NCBI GenBank assembly: GCA_947247005.1
Contig: OX365952.1
Location: 43,752,722-43,816,721 of the forward strand
Length of the DNA stretch: 64,000 nucleotides
Reading direction: 5' to 3'
Source: Spisula solida
Taxonomy: Eukaryota > Mollusca > Bivalvia > Venerida > Mactridae
A model generated the notes under the pieces. That model was not told where the DNA came from. It did no database searches and saw only the letters and a program-made list of their open reading frames with translations. Made by a program: the position numbers and the translations under genes. Below, piece after piece: positions 46,901-56,984 of this stretch (position 1 is the first letter of the stretch; each line of letters starts with the position of its first letter).

Positions 46901-49093
46901 AACTGGATATTATAAATACAACCTAGTTTGATATCCCAAAGCATCTCAAAGAGAAATCTCAGCTCTTACTGAGATTTTCCTCAAGCTCTGAGGCTCTTCA
47001 AATTTGCTATTATAAACTCTTCACAGATTTTATTAAAATTAGCTCAGATTTAGATGTTTCTGGAGATAACATTAGAGGTATACCCATGTTCAAATCATTA
47101 TGTTACGAGGGGTGATCAACAAATACGCGGAAAAATGCTCTGAAATCTTTGTTACGCAACCAATACTGAAGAAAATCGGTCAGATAGTAGATTGGCGTAT
47201 TACAAATACACAACTATAAAAAAATATTAAACTCAAGGTAATATTTGTTTAAAAAATATAAAAACCGCACATAGCAAACAATGAAAATTTGGGCCGCATG
47301 ACGTCGAGTGACGTTGCCATACGAAACCATGTTCATGTCGTCTTTGGTCAATATTATTGATCAGCTGTGAATCAATTTGAAATAAATTCATCTTCATTGA
47401 CTTATAATGACAAATAAAGAAACTACAGCACTTTCCGCGTATTTGTTGATCACCCCTCGTACTTTCCAATTGGGAATGGAGAGGAGTGAAAGGAGCAGCG
47501 TTGTGGGGGGGGGGGGGCAACAATGATACATTCGGGGTCTTATTCCTGCGTGTGTTTCTAGTGCTGATCCTGTACACATGGTTTGTTTTCAGATTAGATT
47601 GGCCAGTAAGAACGATGAGCTTCAGTCATGATGGACAAATGTTGGCATCGGCATCAGAGGATCTCGTTATAGATATATCTGTTGTAGAAACAGGTAATTA
47701 CATTGTAGGAGGGTTATTGTCTTTGTGATACATCCGGCTTGTGAAAACATACAAAAGGGGTAATAAATGTAGACAATACATCAGCTGTTAAATAATGCTA
47801 ACAGAATTTCGAAATTCAGGTCCCAATTCTCTGTGCTATAAATCTTAGCAACATAGGCAGAATGTATGCAAATCAATACCCAGTAAGTATGTTACAGACC
47901 TTGATCAGATTCATAGCATCCCTTAGCAAGAGGGTATGGATATTAGTAAAACATATCCTGATTTGTATCAAGTTTCTGCACAGTTACTGTTCTTGAATGG
48001 CTGCCCATCTAACGTAAATCTTAGCAACTTATCCAAAATGTATGCAAAACAAGATTTTTGCTAGTGTATGGATATTTGTAAAATTATTTTTCAATTATTC
48101 TTTGCTCACCTGAGCACAAAGTGCTCAGTGTGAGCTATTGTGATCGGTCTGTGCCTGTCGTCAACAATTCATTTAAACATCTTCTTCTCATAAACTACTT
48201 GGCCAATTTTGATGAAACTTCACTTGAATGATGCTAGGATGGTCTTCTTTCAGATTCCTAATTTTACCATGATTCAATAAAAAACTTGGCCACCAGTGGG
48301 CGGGGCTTGTTTTCCCAATAAGAACTTTGAAAATCTTCTTCTCAGAAATGACTGGCCCGAATTCAAAACAATTTCACAGATATGTCAATTGGGTGACCCT
48401 CCCCCAAATTCCTAAATTTCCATGTTGATTCCCTAAAAACATGGCCACCAGGGGCGGGGCTAATTTTCCCTATATGACTATAAAGAAAACTTTGAAAATC
48501 TTCTTCTCAGAAACTATTAGCACGATTTCAATATAATTTGACAGAACTGGTCCTTGGGTGACCCTCTACCAAATTCATAATTTTAACGTTGATTACTTAA
48601 AAAACATAGCCGCCAGGGGCAGGGCTAATTTTCACATTTAAATATAATTTCACTAGCTGACCCTCTACCAAATTCCTACTTTTAATGTTGATTGCTTAAA
48701 ACATAATGGCGGCCAGGGGCGGGGCTTGAACATGTTCACATAGGTAGTCATGGTACTCAGGTGAGCGATCTAGGGCCATCATGGCCCTCTTGTTAACTAC
48801 TTAAACCAAGTGTCACCTGAGTTATGTTCCTTGATAACAGGTGCCTGTGTATTGGATTGGAAACATGTCTTTCTATTGAACCCACATTTCTCATATTGTA
48901 AATGACCTAATCATATACATGTATGTTTACAGGACAGAAGATAGCTGAAGTGCCTTGTGAATCACCTACATTTACTGTATCGTGGAATCCCAAGAAGCCA
49001 TTGTTAGCGTTCGCTTGTGATGATAAAAGTGACAGAGATCGAGATCGCGACGCTGGTACAGTCAAACTGTTTGGTTTACCTGGGGACCATTAA
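40746..49093 (+). CDS. THOC3: THO complex subunit 3, whole gene (six coding exons)
   Basis: Nuclear WD40 beta-propeller subunit of THO, the core of the TREX complex that couples transcription to mRNA export. Joined exons: 40746-40922, 43670-43826, 45075-45279, 46284-46445, 47593-47693, 48933-49093. They give 963 nt, 320 residues plus stop, close to vertebrate THOC3 (about 350, with a longer N-terminus). All five introns are GT-AG and all phases agree. Hallmarks: KTREFAAHSSKVHSVDW near residue 17, FRGHGDSVDQLCWHP (exon 2), ATVNTKG/ENINICWSPDG (exon 2-3 junction), DAKTHRS (exon 3), KYFATGSADALVSLWD (exon 4), LDWPVRT (exon 5) and GTVKLFGLPG at the end. The start ATG follows an in-frame run without another good candidate. 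Transposons occupy introns 1, 2, 4 and 5; a minisatellite fills part of intron 3. Confidence 0.96.
41077..42826. repeat. Inverted-repeat complex in THOC3 intron 1
   Basis: Segment 41083-41130 (atatgactctcggtttgttt ... catttggacttt) is inverted at 42727-42772. Segment 42037-42080 (aaatctagacgtgatgaata) is inverted at 42778-42822. The order of the two segments differs between sides, so this is not a simple hairpin. A 10-bp direct repeat, ctatggccag, borders both outer edges (about 41065 and 42829), possibly a target duplication. A separate TIR element is nested inside. Confidence 0.65.
41141..42026. mobile_element. Nested TIR element, 886 bp, arms about 130 bp
   Basis: The left arm, from agtggctagccgtc through ggacgactagacagcgaaat and gtgtattggctaggga, is inverted on the right (41903-42026). 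The arms are subterminally rich in ggacgac/gtcgtcc. Flanks on both sides carry ttttctagaa, a possible 10-bp target duplication. No transposase frame is seen in the AT-rich core. Confidence 0.8.
43250..43345 (+). repeat. Interspersed repeat in THOC3 intron 1
   Basis: The segment ggaaagggccagccaatatt then ttatgagacacccatctttt recurs diverged at 44796-44870 (intron 2), and in reverse at about 46595-46660 (intron 4). A low-copy dispersed family with no ORF. Confidence 0.5.
43670..43826 (+). CDS. THOC3: THOC3 exon 2
   Basis: Residues 60-112 (SKDVTFRGHGDSVDQLCWHP ... TIRLWDARTNKSVATVNTK). The second WD repeat ends in a LWD signature. Acceptor ttgatttccag; donor aaag|gtttag, phase 1. Confidence 0.95.
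43961..44148 (+). mobile_element. Family C MITE, copy 1, in THOC3 intron 2
   Basis: Flanked by identical 10-bp acatgcatca copies (43951-43960 and 44149-44158), a likely target duplication. The ends atctcatttaaatcagaccc and gggtcttaatttaaggagat are imperfect inverses. About 100 bp shorter than copy 2. Confidence 0.75.
45075..45279 (+). CDS. THOC3: THOC3 exon 3
   Basis: Residues 112-180 (ENINICWSPDGNTIAVGNKD ... VNEISWNNDGDLFFLTSG). Acceptor ttgtag; donor cttaag|gtaggg, phase 2. The exon's last bases are the first unit of the minisatellite that follows. Confidence 0.95.
45267..45735 (+). repeat. Minisatellite of about 24 bp built from the exon 3/intron 3 junction
   Basis: About 19 units of the type ttcatatattaag then gtagggatcag. 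The first unit spans the real 5' splice site (exon ends at ttaag, 45279; intron begins gtaggg). I count 19 successive ag-gt junctions, each retained despite changes elsewhere in the unit. A longer pair of units (with ggaaacataaaaac) is itself duplicated. In the exon's frame the first unit gives a TAG at once after the junction. Confidence 0.93.
46284..46445 (+). CDS. THOC3: THOC3 exon 4
   Basis: Residues 180-234 (SYPELKTQHVLNAHPANCIC ... SADALVSLWD ... CVRMIS). Acceptor attgtag; donor tctag|gtaagt (strong consensus), phase 2. Confidence 0.95.
47106..47459. mobile_element. Mariner-type MITE in THOC3 intron 4
   Basis: The left end cgaggggtgatcaacaaata then cgcgg is the inverse of the right end ccgcgtatttgttgatcacc then cctcg. 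Flanked by TA on both sides (47104-47105 and 47460-47461), 354 bp. The TIR start cgaggggtg is shared with the element at 35855, but the rest differs. A poly-G run (about 13 G) lies just downstream at 47505. Confidence 0.88.
47593..47693 (+). CDS. THOC3: THOC3 exon 5
   Basis: Residues 234-268 (RLDWPVRTMSFSHDGQMLAS ... DLVIDISVVETG). Acceptor gttttcag; donor acag|gtaatt, phase 1. Confidence 0.94.
48104..48794 (-). repeat. Bivalve-type interspersed repeat in THOC3 intron 5
   Basis: Begins gctcacctgagcacaaagtg and ends actcaggtgagcgatctagg then gccatcatggccctcttgtt. The interior holds four diverged internal repeats (cttcttctcaga-aact; ggccaccaggggcggggct). I recognise this as a common bivalve repeat from memory. 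No ORF. Confidence 0.75.
48933..49093 (+). CDS. THOC3: THOC3 exon 6 (last coding exon)
   Basis: Residues 268-320 (QKIAEVPCESPTFTVSWNPK ... LLAFACDDKSDRDRD ... GTVKLFGLPGDH) then TAA at 49091-49093. Acceptor tttacag. A candidate AATAAA polyadenylation signal lies at 49778. Confidence 0.95.
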
Positions 49094-49213
49094 ACAGGAT
49101 TATTTGGTGTTCATTTGAACAAGGAGGGTGTCTTGTACGGGATCAGAAAATGGGATCAATCTGGAAATGTGCTGTTTTCAGTTACATGAATCACATAGAG
49201 TGATAGAAACCCT

Positions 49214-49445
49214 GTTTTTGCAGAATGGTGCTAGCAACAAATATGACAGCATTGGGCTAGCAACAAATATGACAAAATGGCGCTAGCAACAAATTTGACA
49301 GAATGGTGCTAGCAACAAAAATGGCGCTAGCAACAAATGTGACAAAATGGGGCAAGCAACAAATATGACAGAATGGCGCTAGCAACAAATGTGACGTATG
49401 GGGCTAGCAACAAATGTGACAAAATGGGTCTAGCAGAAATTAACA
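49214..49445 (+). repeat. Tandem repeat in the THOC3 3' UTR
   Basis: Irregular units of about 24 bp, for example gctagcaacaaatatgacag then aatgg, roughly nine copies with small deletions. It lies between the stop codon and the first candidate poly(A) signal, so it is probably transcribed. Confidence 0.85.
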
Positions 49446-50151
49446 CAGAATGGGACTAGTAGCCAACATCTGTTAAATCAAATGATTTTGAAAATGTATT
49501 ATTTGTGCAAATGGCTTTGCACTTACTGAAGTGCAAATTTAATGATGCTGCTCTCATCTGTATTTCTGGATTCGAAGTCTAGGTTTAGTGGGCATCCCTG
49601 CTAAGGATGTTAAATAAGTGGCATGCTGAGCGAGTATAAGTTTTTCTATTGGTTTTGATGATCAAATGTGTAAGACGTTGTCGAGATTTTGATAAACATG
49701 CTCCATACTTTAAATTACTGAACAGAATATACGAGGGACTTTCATGATTCATGCAACTCACAGCATAATTAGTTGATAATAAAACAGCCCTTGTAGTAGC
49801 ATATATAATATATGAGGTGATGGACTTGGAGGGGTGAGATATTCTCTTTTCAGTACAAAATATTTTGGGCTTGCTACGCTCACATGTAGAGTTAGCAATT
49901 GGAATTGTTATGATAATGATGTTATTACAATAGTTTAATGCAACAAGACGTTAATTAGTTGCATTTCAAATCAGTTTGTTTTATGACATTATGTAAATAC
50001 TTCATGCATCATTTGTTACTGTAATTATTATTATTAAAGTATTGAAATACATGTAAATATGATTTTTACTACAGTATTATTATTATTTTTTTATCAAAAG
50101 CTTCAACACCCATCCAATGTACCAAGTTGTTTAGCCAAACTGTCACCTATT

Positions 50152-50720
50152 TAGTGTTGTCTATGAGCTGTCATCTATGAGCTGTCATCTATGAGCTGTC
50201 GCCAATGAGCTGTCATCTATGAGCTGTTGTCTATGAGCTGTCATCTATGAGCTGTTGTCTATGAGCTGTCATCTATTGTCATCTATGAGCTGTCATCCAT
50301 TGTCATCTATGAGCTGTCATCCATTGTCATCTATGAACTGTCATCCATTGTCATCTATGAGCTGTCATCCATTGTCATCTATGAGCTGTCATCCATTGTC
50401 ATCTATGAGCTGTTGTCTATGAACTGTCATCTATGAGCTGTTGTCTATGAGCTGTCATCTATGAGCTGTTGTCTATGAGCTGTCATCTATGAAGTGTCAC
50501 CTATTAGCTGTCATCTATAAGCTGTTGTCTATGAGCTGTCTTCTTTGAGCTGCCATCTATGAGCTGTAATCTATGAGCTGTCGTCTATGAGCTGTCTTCT
50601 ATGAGCTGTCTTCTATGAGCTGTCTTCTATGAGCTGTCATCTATTAGCTGTAATCTATAAGCTGTTGTCTATGAGCTGTCTTCTATGAGCTGTCATCTAT
50701 TAGTTGTAATCTATGAGTAT
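50152..50720 (+). repeat. 14-bp minisatellite
   Basis: The unit is ctatgagctgtcat (variants ttgtctatgagc and tgtcatccat). About 40 units, with a 24-bp higher-order block at 50272-50400. Confidence 0.92.
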
Positions 50721-51223
50721 GTACCTGTTTGTGTAGCTGGTCGTATATGTTTACATGCATTTTGCCTTTTAAACAAAACATGTGTGAAATGTAAACATGC
50801 CATTTAAATTTGCTGCCTGCCTGCCACACGTCTTCCACTGGTTTCTGAGACTTATATAAGAAATTACTGAAGTTTTTCCATGAAATCGGTGCCTGGTATC
50901 AGTGACATTTTAATGCAATCAATTTTTCCTCTATCTCTAATTGGAGAGATGGAAGTTGTCAGGTGTTTGCAGGACAAAACAATAATATAGAATTGGTTGT
51001 GAATTGTCTTCAGTTGCCAGGAAAATTGCTGCAAAACTGACCGTCAGAGGTGGTAGGAAATATTGGGTTAAATCAAACCCAAGTCTCCAGTCAAATGCAA
51101 AACAATGATACAAACATACTGTATTTTTGTGAGTACTAGTATACGAGGCACATTTATCAACCCAGAGTTGTTAACAAAAAGTAGATGCATCTTTTACAAT
51201 GATATAACAACTTTCTCACTTCT

Positions 51224-51515
51224 CTAATCTTATTTAAATCAGACCCTTATTACGCTTCACTACTTTACGCTGATATAGGATCTGACGGCACTCTGTGTGG
51301 GGTCATGTAAATGTGAACATAACGTCATTCATTCAAATCGCTGCTTTCACAAATCTGTAAGTGAAGTGAAATGCTGCTGAGGCTACGTGATGTCATTGTG
51401 CGCTAGAGAGGTCATTTGAACATGACCTCTTACAGGGAGTGGTCAGATCTCTAACAGTGTAAAGAAATGGAGCAAAATGTTAGGGTCTGATTTTAATGAG
51501 ATTGCCACGTCTCCA
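51224..51515 (+). mobile_element. Family C MITE, copy 2
   Basis: Matches 43961-44148 at both ends: ttatttaaatcagaccctta, ggatctgacg, ggtcatttgaacatgacctc, aagaaatggagcaaaatgtt. It has about 100 bp more in the middle, so copy 1 is an internal-deletion derivative or copy 2 has an insertion. Confidence 0.8.
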
Positions 51516-51792
51516 TCAGCAAATCGTTCAGCAAAGCAATGTTTTCCATTCAACAAAGGGAAGCAAATCTTACTGGTTTGGTTTGGTAAGCTGATTATCT
51601 CCCTTGTTCCTGTTTGCAACTTTACTAGGAGTTAAAATTTCCCGTTTGTTGCAACCATGGCATTGTCAAAATACAACAAGTTTATTATTAGATAAATGTT
51701 TTATTAAAATGAATGATAATAACAGTTAATGAAAACAGTTAACAAATGTGTAATATGAACTAATAACATACAGACAATATTAAAAATATATC

Positions 51793-52362
51793 TGCTGTGA
51801 ATCATTAATGCGCCATCAGTATAACATATCTGCTGGAAACCATTAAAGCACCATCAGTATAACATATATTTGCCGGGAACCATTAATGCACCATCAGTAT
51901 AACATATATCTGCCAGGAACCAATAATGCACTATCATTATAACATATATCTGCCGGGAACCATTAATGCACCATTATTAATCTGCCGGGAACCATTAATG
52001 CACCGTCAGTATAACATATATCTGCAGGGAACCATTAATGCACTATCAGTATAACATATATCTGCCGGGAACCATTAATGCACCATCATTAATCTGCCGG
52101 GAACCATTAATGCACTGTCAGTATAACATATATCTGCCGGGAACCATTAATGCACCATCATTAATCTGCCGGGAACCATTAATGCACTATCAGTATAACA
52201 TATATCTGCCGGGAACCATTAATGCACCATCATTAATCTGCCGGGAACCATTAATGCACTGTCAGTATAACATATATCTGCCGGGAACCATTAATGCACT
52301 GTCAGTATAACACATATCTGCTGGGAACCATTAATGCACCGTCAGTATAACACATAGATGCG
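51793..52362 (+). repeat. Minisatellite with alternating unit lengths (40 bp and about 30 bp)
   Basis: The core tctgccgggaaccattaatg then caccatcagtataacatata (40 bp) alternates with a shortened form lacking the gtataacatata part. About 16 units. The open frame at 52038-52310 is a by-product. Confidence 0.92.
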
Positions 52363-53029
52363 TCATGGCTGTAACACTGGATACCCGTGCATCCTGCCTT
52401 GTCATCGTGTTTCGATGAAGAATTACTATACATTTTACGTTCATTCATTCATAAATATGTCACGTGATACGGGTTGTAAATAGTAACAGCCAATTTGATA
52501 CCATGTTTTATGGGGGTAATAAAACATGGTCAGGTCTGCTCTATATTTAATGGATTAATCCGCAGATCAAGTTGGAATTGGGTTTAAGTGACAGATTCAC
52601 CCTACCAGATTTCCTGGACTGTATCCTAATATACATTACTAACTTAATTACCCTTCTACAAGGAACCAGGAACTTCTTCACATGTTAAGATAAATCAACA
52701 TGGTTGTCATATACAAGGAAGGGTATGATTAGTTCAAGGTCTTTGATGAAGATCATTTCATTACACGGTTGACTTCAGCATTGTACCCAAGGCCACTTGT
52801 TACTATGCTAATAGTTGGTCTTTACTGGTAGGTAAAACTGTACACAGATCTTGGCTAAAACAATCAATTATACATAAAACATATTGTTTGTGAGTTTTCT
52901 TGACTAATAGAAGCACTGCTATGTTTTATCATGTAATACAAGTAATGAATAAATTCTCATGGGGCAGTAAATAATCTGCTTAAAGCATGTGTTAGTTGCA
53001 TTGAACCAGCACTTAAATTTACTGGCAAT

Positions 53030-53292
53030 AAATACAAGAGATGTTTGTAAAACATGGATGCCCCCATAGCAGTCAAATAGCTAGAAATGGTAAAGGTCAC
53101 AGTTACCTTTGACCTACTGACCTCAAAATCAATAGGGGTCATCTACTGTTACTGGCCGACCTCCATGTAAAGTTTTAAGAACCTAGGGCAAAGCGTTCTT
53201 GAGTAATTGAACGGAAACCATTTGGTCTACCAACAGACCGACCAACCGCCATGTGTAAAGCAATATACCCCTCATCAAAGATGGGGGTATAA
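53030..53292 (+). repeat. Family D repeat, copy 1 (uninterrupted)
   Basis: Contains atgcccccatagcagtcaaa, ttgacctactgacctcaaaa, gcaaagcgttcttgagtaat, catttggtctacc and atcaaagatgggggtataat. It aligns with 56148-56680, which has an extra 265 bp. I recognise this style of repeat from bivalves. Confidence 0.75.
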
Positions 53293-54083
53293 TCATTACA
53301 TTGTGTGTAAGATTGGTATATTGTATAAATATATGTGAAAATTATATACAACATGACAGAATAAAGACTGGATCGCAATAATTGAGTACATTTTGCATTA
53401 TAATTGGAATGTATATAAATGTACATAGAAGTTTTAGAACTAACATAAGTTTGGTTATAAATCAAATAATTGGTAATGTTGAGCTTGTCTTAGTTCAACA
53501 TTTATGCATTTAAAGCCTCATTAAGCCCTGAACAGTTACTTTCAAAAAACAATAACTTGGTAACCTGTAGTGGAGTCTCAAAGGTGGAAAACACGATCGA
53601 CAGAATTGGAAGAAAACGAAACACAGTTTGTTGACAAAATAACAAATTGTAAACAATGAATTCACGATTTGTAGTCTAAGGGAATCAACTCTTGCAAAAT
53701 AAGTATTTTGTCATCCATACATTTGACTTAAATGTCACTTTTGGCATACTATTTCGACAGATACAGTTAACATTATGTCCTCAATTATTGGTAATTTGTG
53801 AAAAACCTCCTAATTCCTTGTATTTACTGTACTGCATGATCGGAGAAAAGTTTTGGGAGAGATAAGGGGGCTTTAATATGTTACATCATATAACAATTAT
53901 AACAAATTTTCTAACGATGAGATACTTGGCAAAACTGGTAGAACTCTGATTGATACAATGTATGAAAAATGTAGATTTTTGGTCATAATCAATTTTGTCA
54001 CACATGCAGAATAAAGTTATAAACAGTGAAAATATGTATGGTCTGTCTTTGGTCCATCAGTTAGCCAACAACAGCTGTAGCAA
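53293..54083. other. Intergenic sequence, no gene recognised
   Basis: AT-rich; no supported exon or repeat. Confidence 0.35.
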
Positions 54084-54088
54084 TCACC

Positions 54089-54283
54089 CTGGGCTTTTTT
54101 TTCAAAAGTAGGGGAAGCTAGGGGTCTTTCCTTTGACTTTGGGGAAAAATAACTCAAAGGGGGAAGGAAAAACTTGATTTAAATTGGGTTTTACGGGAAA
54201 ACTGCATGAATTTATTTTAAAGAATTTTCCTGAGGGGAAGACGCCTGTAAACGGCCCCTGCTATAGAAGGAAAAAAAGCCCTG
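54089..54283. mobile_element. Small TIR element, 195 bp, with 5-bp target duplication
   Basis: The ends ctgggcttttttttc and gaaggaaaaaaagccctg are inverses. Both sides carry tcacc (54084-54088 and 54284-54288). The interior is purine/pyrimidine-skewed (gggaag, ggggaaaa words). No ORF. Confidence 0.72.
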
Positions 54284-54642
54284 TCACCTCTTGTGATATT
54301 AATTAACCCTGTATATTGAGTGAACAGTAAATGTGTCATAAATATTGTTTGCAGCTACAAATAGGAGTCATGTGATTGTGAAATAGATTCAAATAATACA
54401 TTCATAATATTCAGCACCATGCCTCCTCACAAAACATGTACAAGCAGTATTATAGTGCAAACATAGTTGTACTAAATAAATGTCATATTGGTGCAAATAA
54501 GTGGCATGTATAATGTTCCAGTGTCAAATTCTCGTTTCCCAGTCAATTTTCTCCATTTGTCTGGGTTGACGATGCGCTTATTAGGTATGAAGATGCAGTT
54601 TCTGTAACAATTGGATTTAAATGGCCATTTTGAATGCGCTGA

Positions 54643-54648
54643 TTTATT
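54643..54648 (-). promoter_or_regulatory. Candidate polyadenylation signal of the GLYAT-like gene
   Basis: AATAAA on the minus strand, about 120 nt after the stop codon. Confidence 0.45.
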
Positions 54649-54767
54649 ATGTGGAATGTTTACTATGGACGTACCAGGGTATATGAAGCCATTTTATCAT
54701 TCTAAATAGACTTGGGTAAAGTTAGGTTGATGTCTCGCAATGCTACAAGACTCAGTTATTCACCGTG

Positions 54768-55398
54768 TCATGAGGATGAGGATACGAGAGTAGTGTGGTC
54801 ATACTGTGTATGATTCTCACTGTTCGAGTCCTCCGATACTTTCGTGTATGCTTCATGGCTACAACTATCATATTCTTTTGAAAACTTTGCCATGGCAGAA
54901 CACACACAATCCAATGACTTGGCCAGGTCATCACTGTTGGATAATGCCTGGTTGGTCTTGGAAGCACTGGGTGAGTTAGAGTGGTTGATTTTTAATGGTT
55001 CGTACGTCATCCAGACCATATCTCCACGTGGAACCCAGACAAAATCCATGGATCTCATTTGATCAACAAGTTCTGAGTCATTGGTAGGAATAAATCCATA
55101 AGCAACATCGTCTGTTATCAATCGGGTCCTCGCAAGGTCGGTGAGCACAATCTTAAAATAGTCTTTGTTTCTGTGTTCAGGTTTAACATATAACATAGCA
55201 ATCGAGCCATTAAACTGCATGCAAGCGTACGCTAAAAGTTCTCCATGAGAATCCCGAAGACAACTACTTTCATAATGCTCTATAACTGTACGGAAATACC
55301 CCTCCAGGTCGTCACGGTAACGACAGCCCTCCCAGTCATGTCGCAAGGTGACGGCATCATCTGGCTTCAATTTGCCCAACACTAGTCCATCAGGTACA
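54768..55398 (-). CDS. Glycine N-acyltransferase-like protein, last exon
   Basis: Carries the GNAT-fold C-terminal half of the glycine N-acyltransferase family (acyl-CoA plus amino-acid acyl transfer, classically mitochondrial). The minus-strand acceptor gattttcag puts the exon edge at 55398; the upstream Met in the same frame is intronic. Visible motifs: VPDGLVLGKLKPDDA, LRHDWEGCRYRDDLEGYFRT, SSCLRDSHGELLAYACMQFN, MLYVKPEHRNKDYFKIVLTD, RSMDFVWVPRGDMVWM. Where the family usually has a glycine-bearing acyl-CoA loop (RGxG-like), this protein has HRNKDYFK, which is atypical. The last 65 or so residues are a Ser/Asn/Thr-rich, acidic tail absent from vertebrate GLYAT as I recall it. Stop TGA is at 54770-54768. 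The previous exon is 60245-60122. Confidence 0.82.
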
Positions 55399-55646
55399 CT
55401 GAAAATCAATCACAAAAAAGTTAGTTTTTCTACACAGGTATATAGAACAATATGTTTGTCTATTCCAGTTTAACACCGTTTCTAAGGAAGTTTTCAGTTA
55501 TGGCAGCTGATTCACCTAACCAGACTTTTCCTGGCTGTATCCTGACCAGTTTAAACTTATTCTTGCATAAGGTATCAGCAACTTCTCAATATGTGGAGGA
55601 AAATAGACATTGTCAAATTTTCATGGCAGAGTCTATGACCTGTTAC

Positions 55647-55708
55647 CAGTGGGAATCAAACCCCGATTGCCAGGTTATAAGCGCACTGTAACCACTGAAA
55701 CACAGCAG
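55647..55708 (-). repeat. Degenerate tRNA-like repeat
   Basis: The minus strand reads gtttcagtggttacagtgcg (A-box-like) and ggggtttgattccca (B-box-like). Probably a SINE head in the GLYAT-like intron. Confidence 0.4.
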
Positions 55709-56147
55709 CAAGTATTAATCAGATTAATGCAACATGTCTGTATACAGGGGTCCTATTGAGGCATAATGTCCAATCCTGATATCGAGTCACAAGTCTGTTT
55801 CTGGTGCCATTAGCACACATCCCTACACCTTAAATATTTTTCAAACATTCTTCTATAGTTAAAATTCAGATTATGGAACTTCAAATGACCATAACTAAAT
55901 TTGCCAAATCTTTGAATTTTTCCATCAAATAACTTTTATTTTGTGCAGGATATCCGGAACTCCGGATTATTCCAGAATTGTGGAACCTGGGCTTCAGAGT
56001 ATAAAGTATCATGAACGACAATAGTCAAATCCTGCCTTTGAAGCAGCAAACATTACTAAACCCAAAAAGGTAATTTTTGATGTTATTAATAACTTAATAC
56101 ATTTTATACTTAAAGCAGCCATCTGCTTGAAACAGCTTGTAAACAAG

Positions 56148-56680
56148 AAATGTTTGTAAACCATGTATGTATGCCCCCATGGCAGCCAAATAGTCAGAAA
56201 TGGTAAAGGTCACTGTGACCTTGACCTACTGACCTCAACATCATTAGAATATAACCTACATTGTGAGCCAATGAAAACGCCGCATTTTCGCGGTTAAATG
56301 AAAATTTAATCATTAAAATGTTCTCTTAACAGACTTGACGTCATGCGTTGGCGCTACTTTCTATCGGCCAATCAGAATGCCGAATGTTATATTCTAAGTT
56401 AGTTAGAACATATTAAGTAAATTTTAATGACTAAAAAGGACTCGCTTCGCTTCGCTTGCTCCGCCCTTTTTAATCATTAAAATTTACTTTACTATAACAT
56501 AGAGGTCATCAACTGTTGACAAACAACCTTGATATAAAGTTTGAAGATCCTAGGGTAAAGCGTTCTTGAGTTAATGAAAACCATTTGGCCTACCGACAGA
56601 CAGACAGACTGACTGACCGACATGTGCAAAGCAATATATACCTTCTCATCAAAGATGGGGGGGGGGGGGGATTGGATAAT
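56148..56680 (+). repeat. Family D repeat, copy 2, interrupted by a MITE
   Basis: Aligns with 53030-53292 on both sides of the 56246-56510 insertion: ccccatggcagccaaatag, gacctactgacctcaacatc, then aggtcatcaactgttgac, aaagcgttcttgagttaat and atcaaagatggggg. It ends in a poly-G run. Confidence 0.75.
56246..56510 (+). mobile_element. Family B MITE, copy 2
   Basis: Nearly identical to 12790-13051, including the 3' region with ttcgcttcgcttgctccg as loop. Inserted into the family D repeat; the junctions read cattag|aatataac and ataacat|agaggtc, consistent with a short (about 3-bp TAG) target duplication. The 3' hairpin arm is about 14 bp shorter than in copy 1. Confidence 0.85.
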
Positions 56681-56984
56681 AAGCTGTCTATCTGAAGTAG
56701 CTGTTTAACTTGGGTTAGAATGTATAGTTTTGTTTCTTCAATCATTTTAATGCCATACTCAATCCCTGTCAAGTTAGACTGATATATTAATACTGCATGT
56801 TGTTGCCTTAGTGTGCAGCAAACATTATATTGATTGCAGAAACACTAACAGCTAGTTCATCATAATGAATGATTTTATGTTTAAGTGACATTGTGAGATT
56901 GAATCTCGAGCAGCTGTGATGTGGTTCTATAGTAACATGTTGAAAAAATTAGGGTAGGTAGGTAGGAAAAACCTTTTATATTTA

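Noticed and set aside
47233..47577. 114-codon minus-strand frame across the intron 4 MITE
   Set aside because: It spans the element's right end and a poly-G run, with no transposase motif.
52038..52310. 90-codon frame with a repeating ICREPL-type period
   Set aside because: By-product of the 40/30-bp minisatellite; no start context and no homology recognised.
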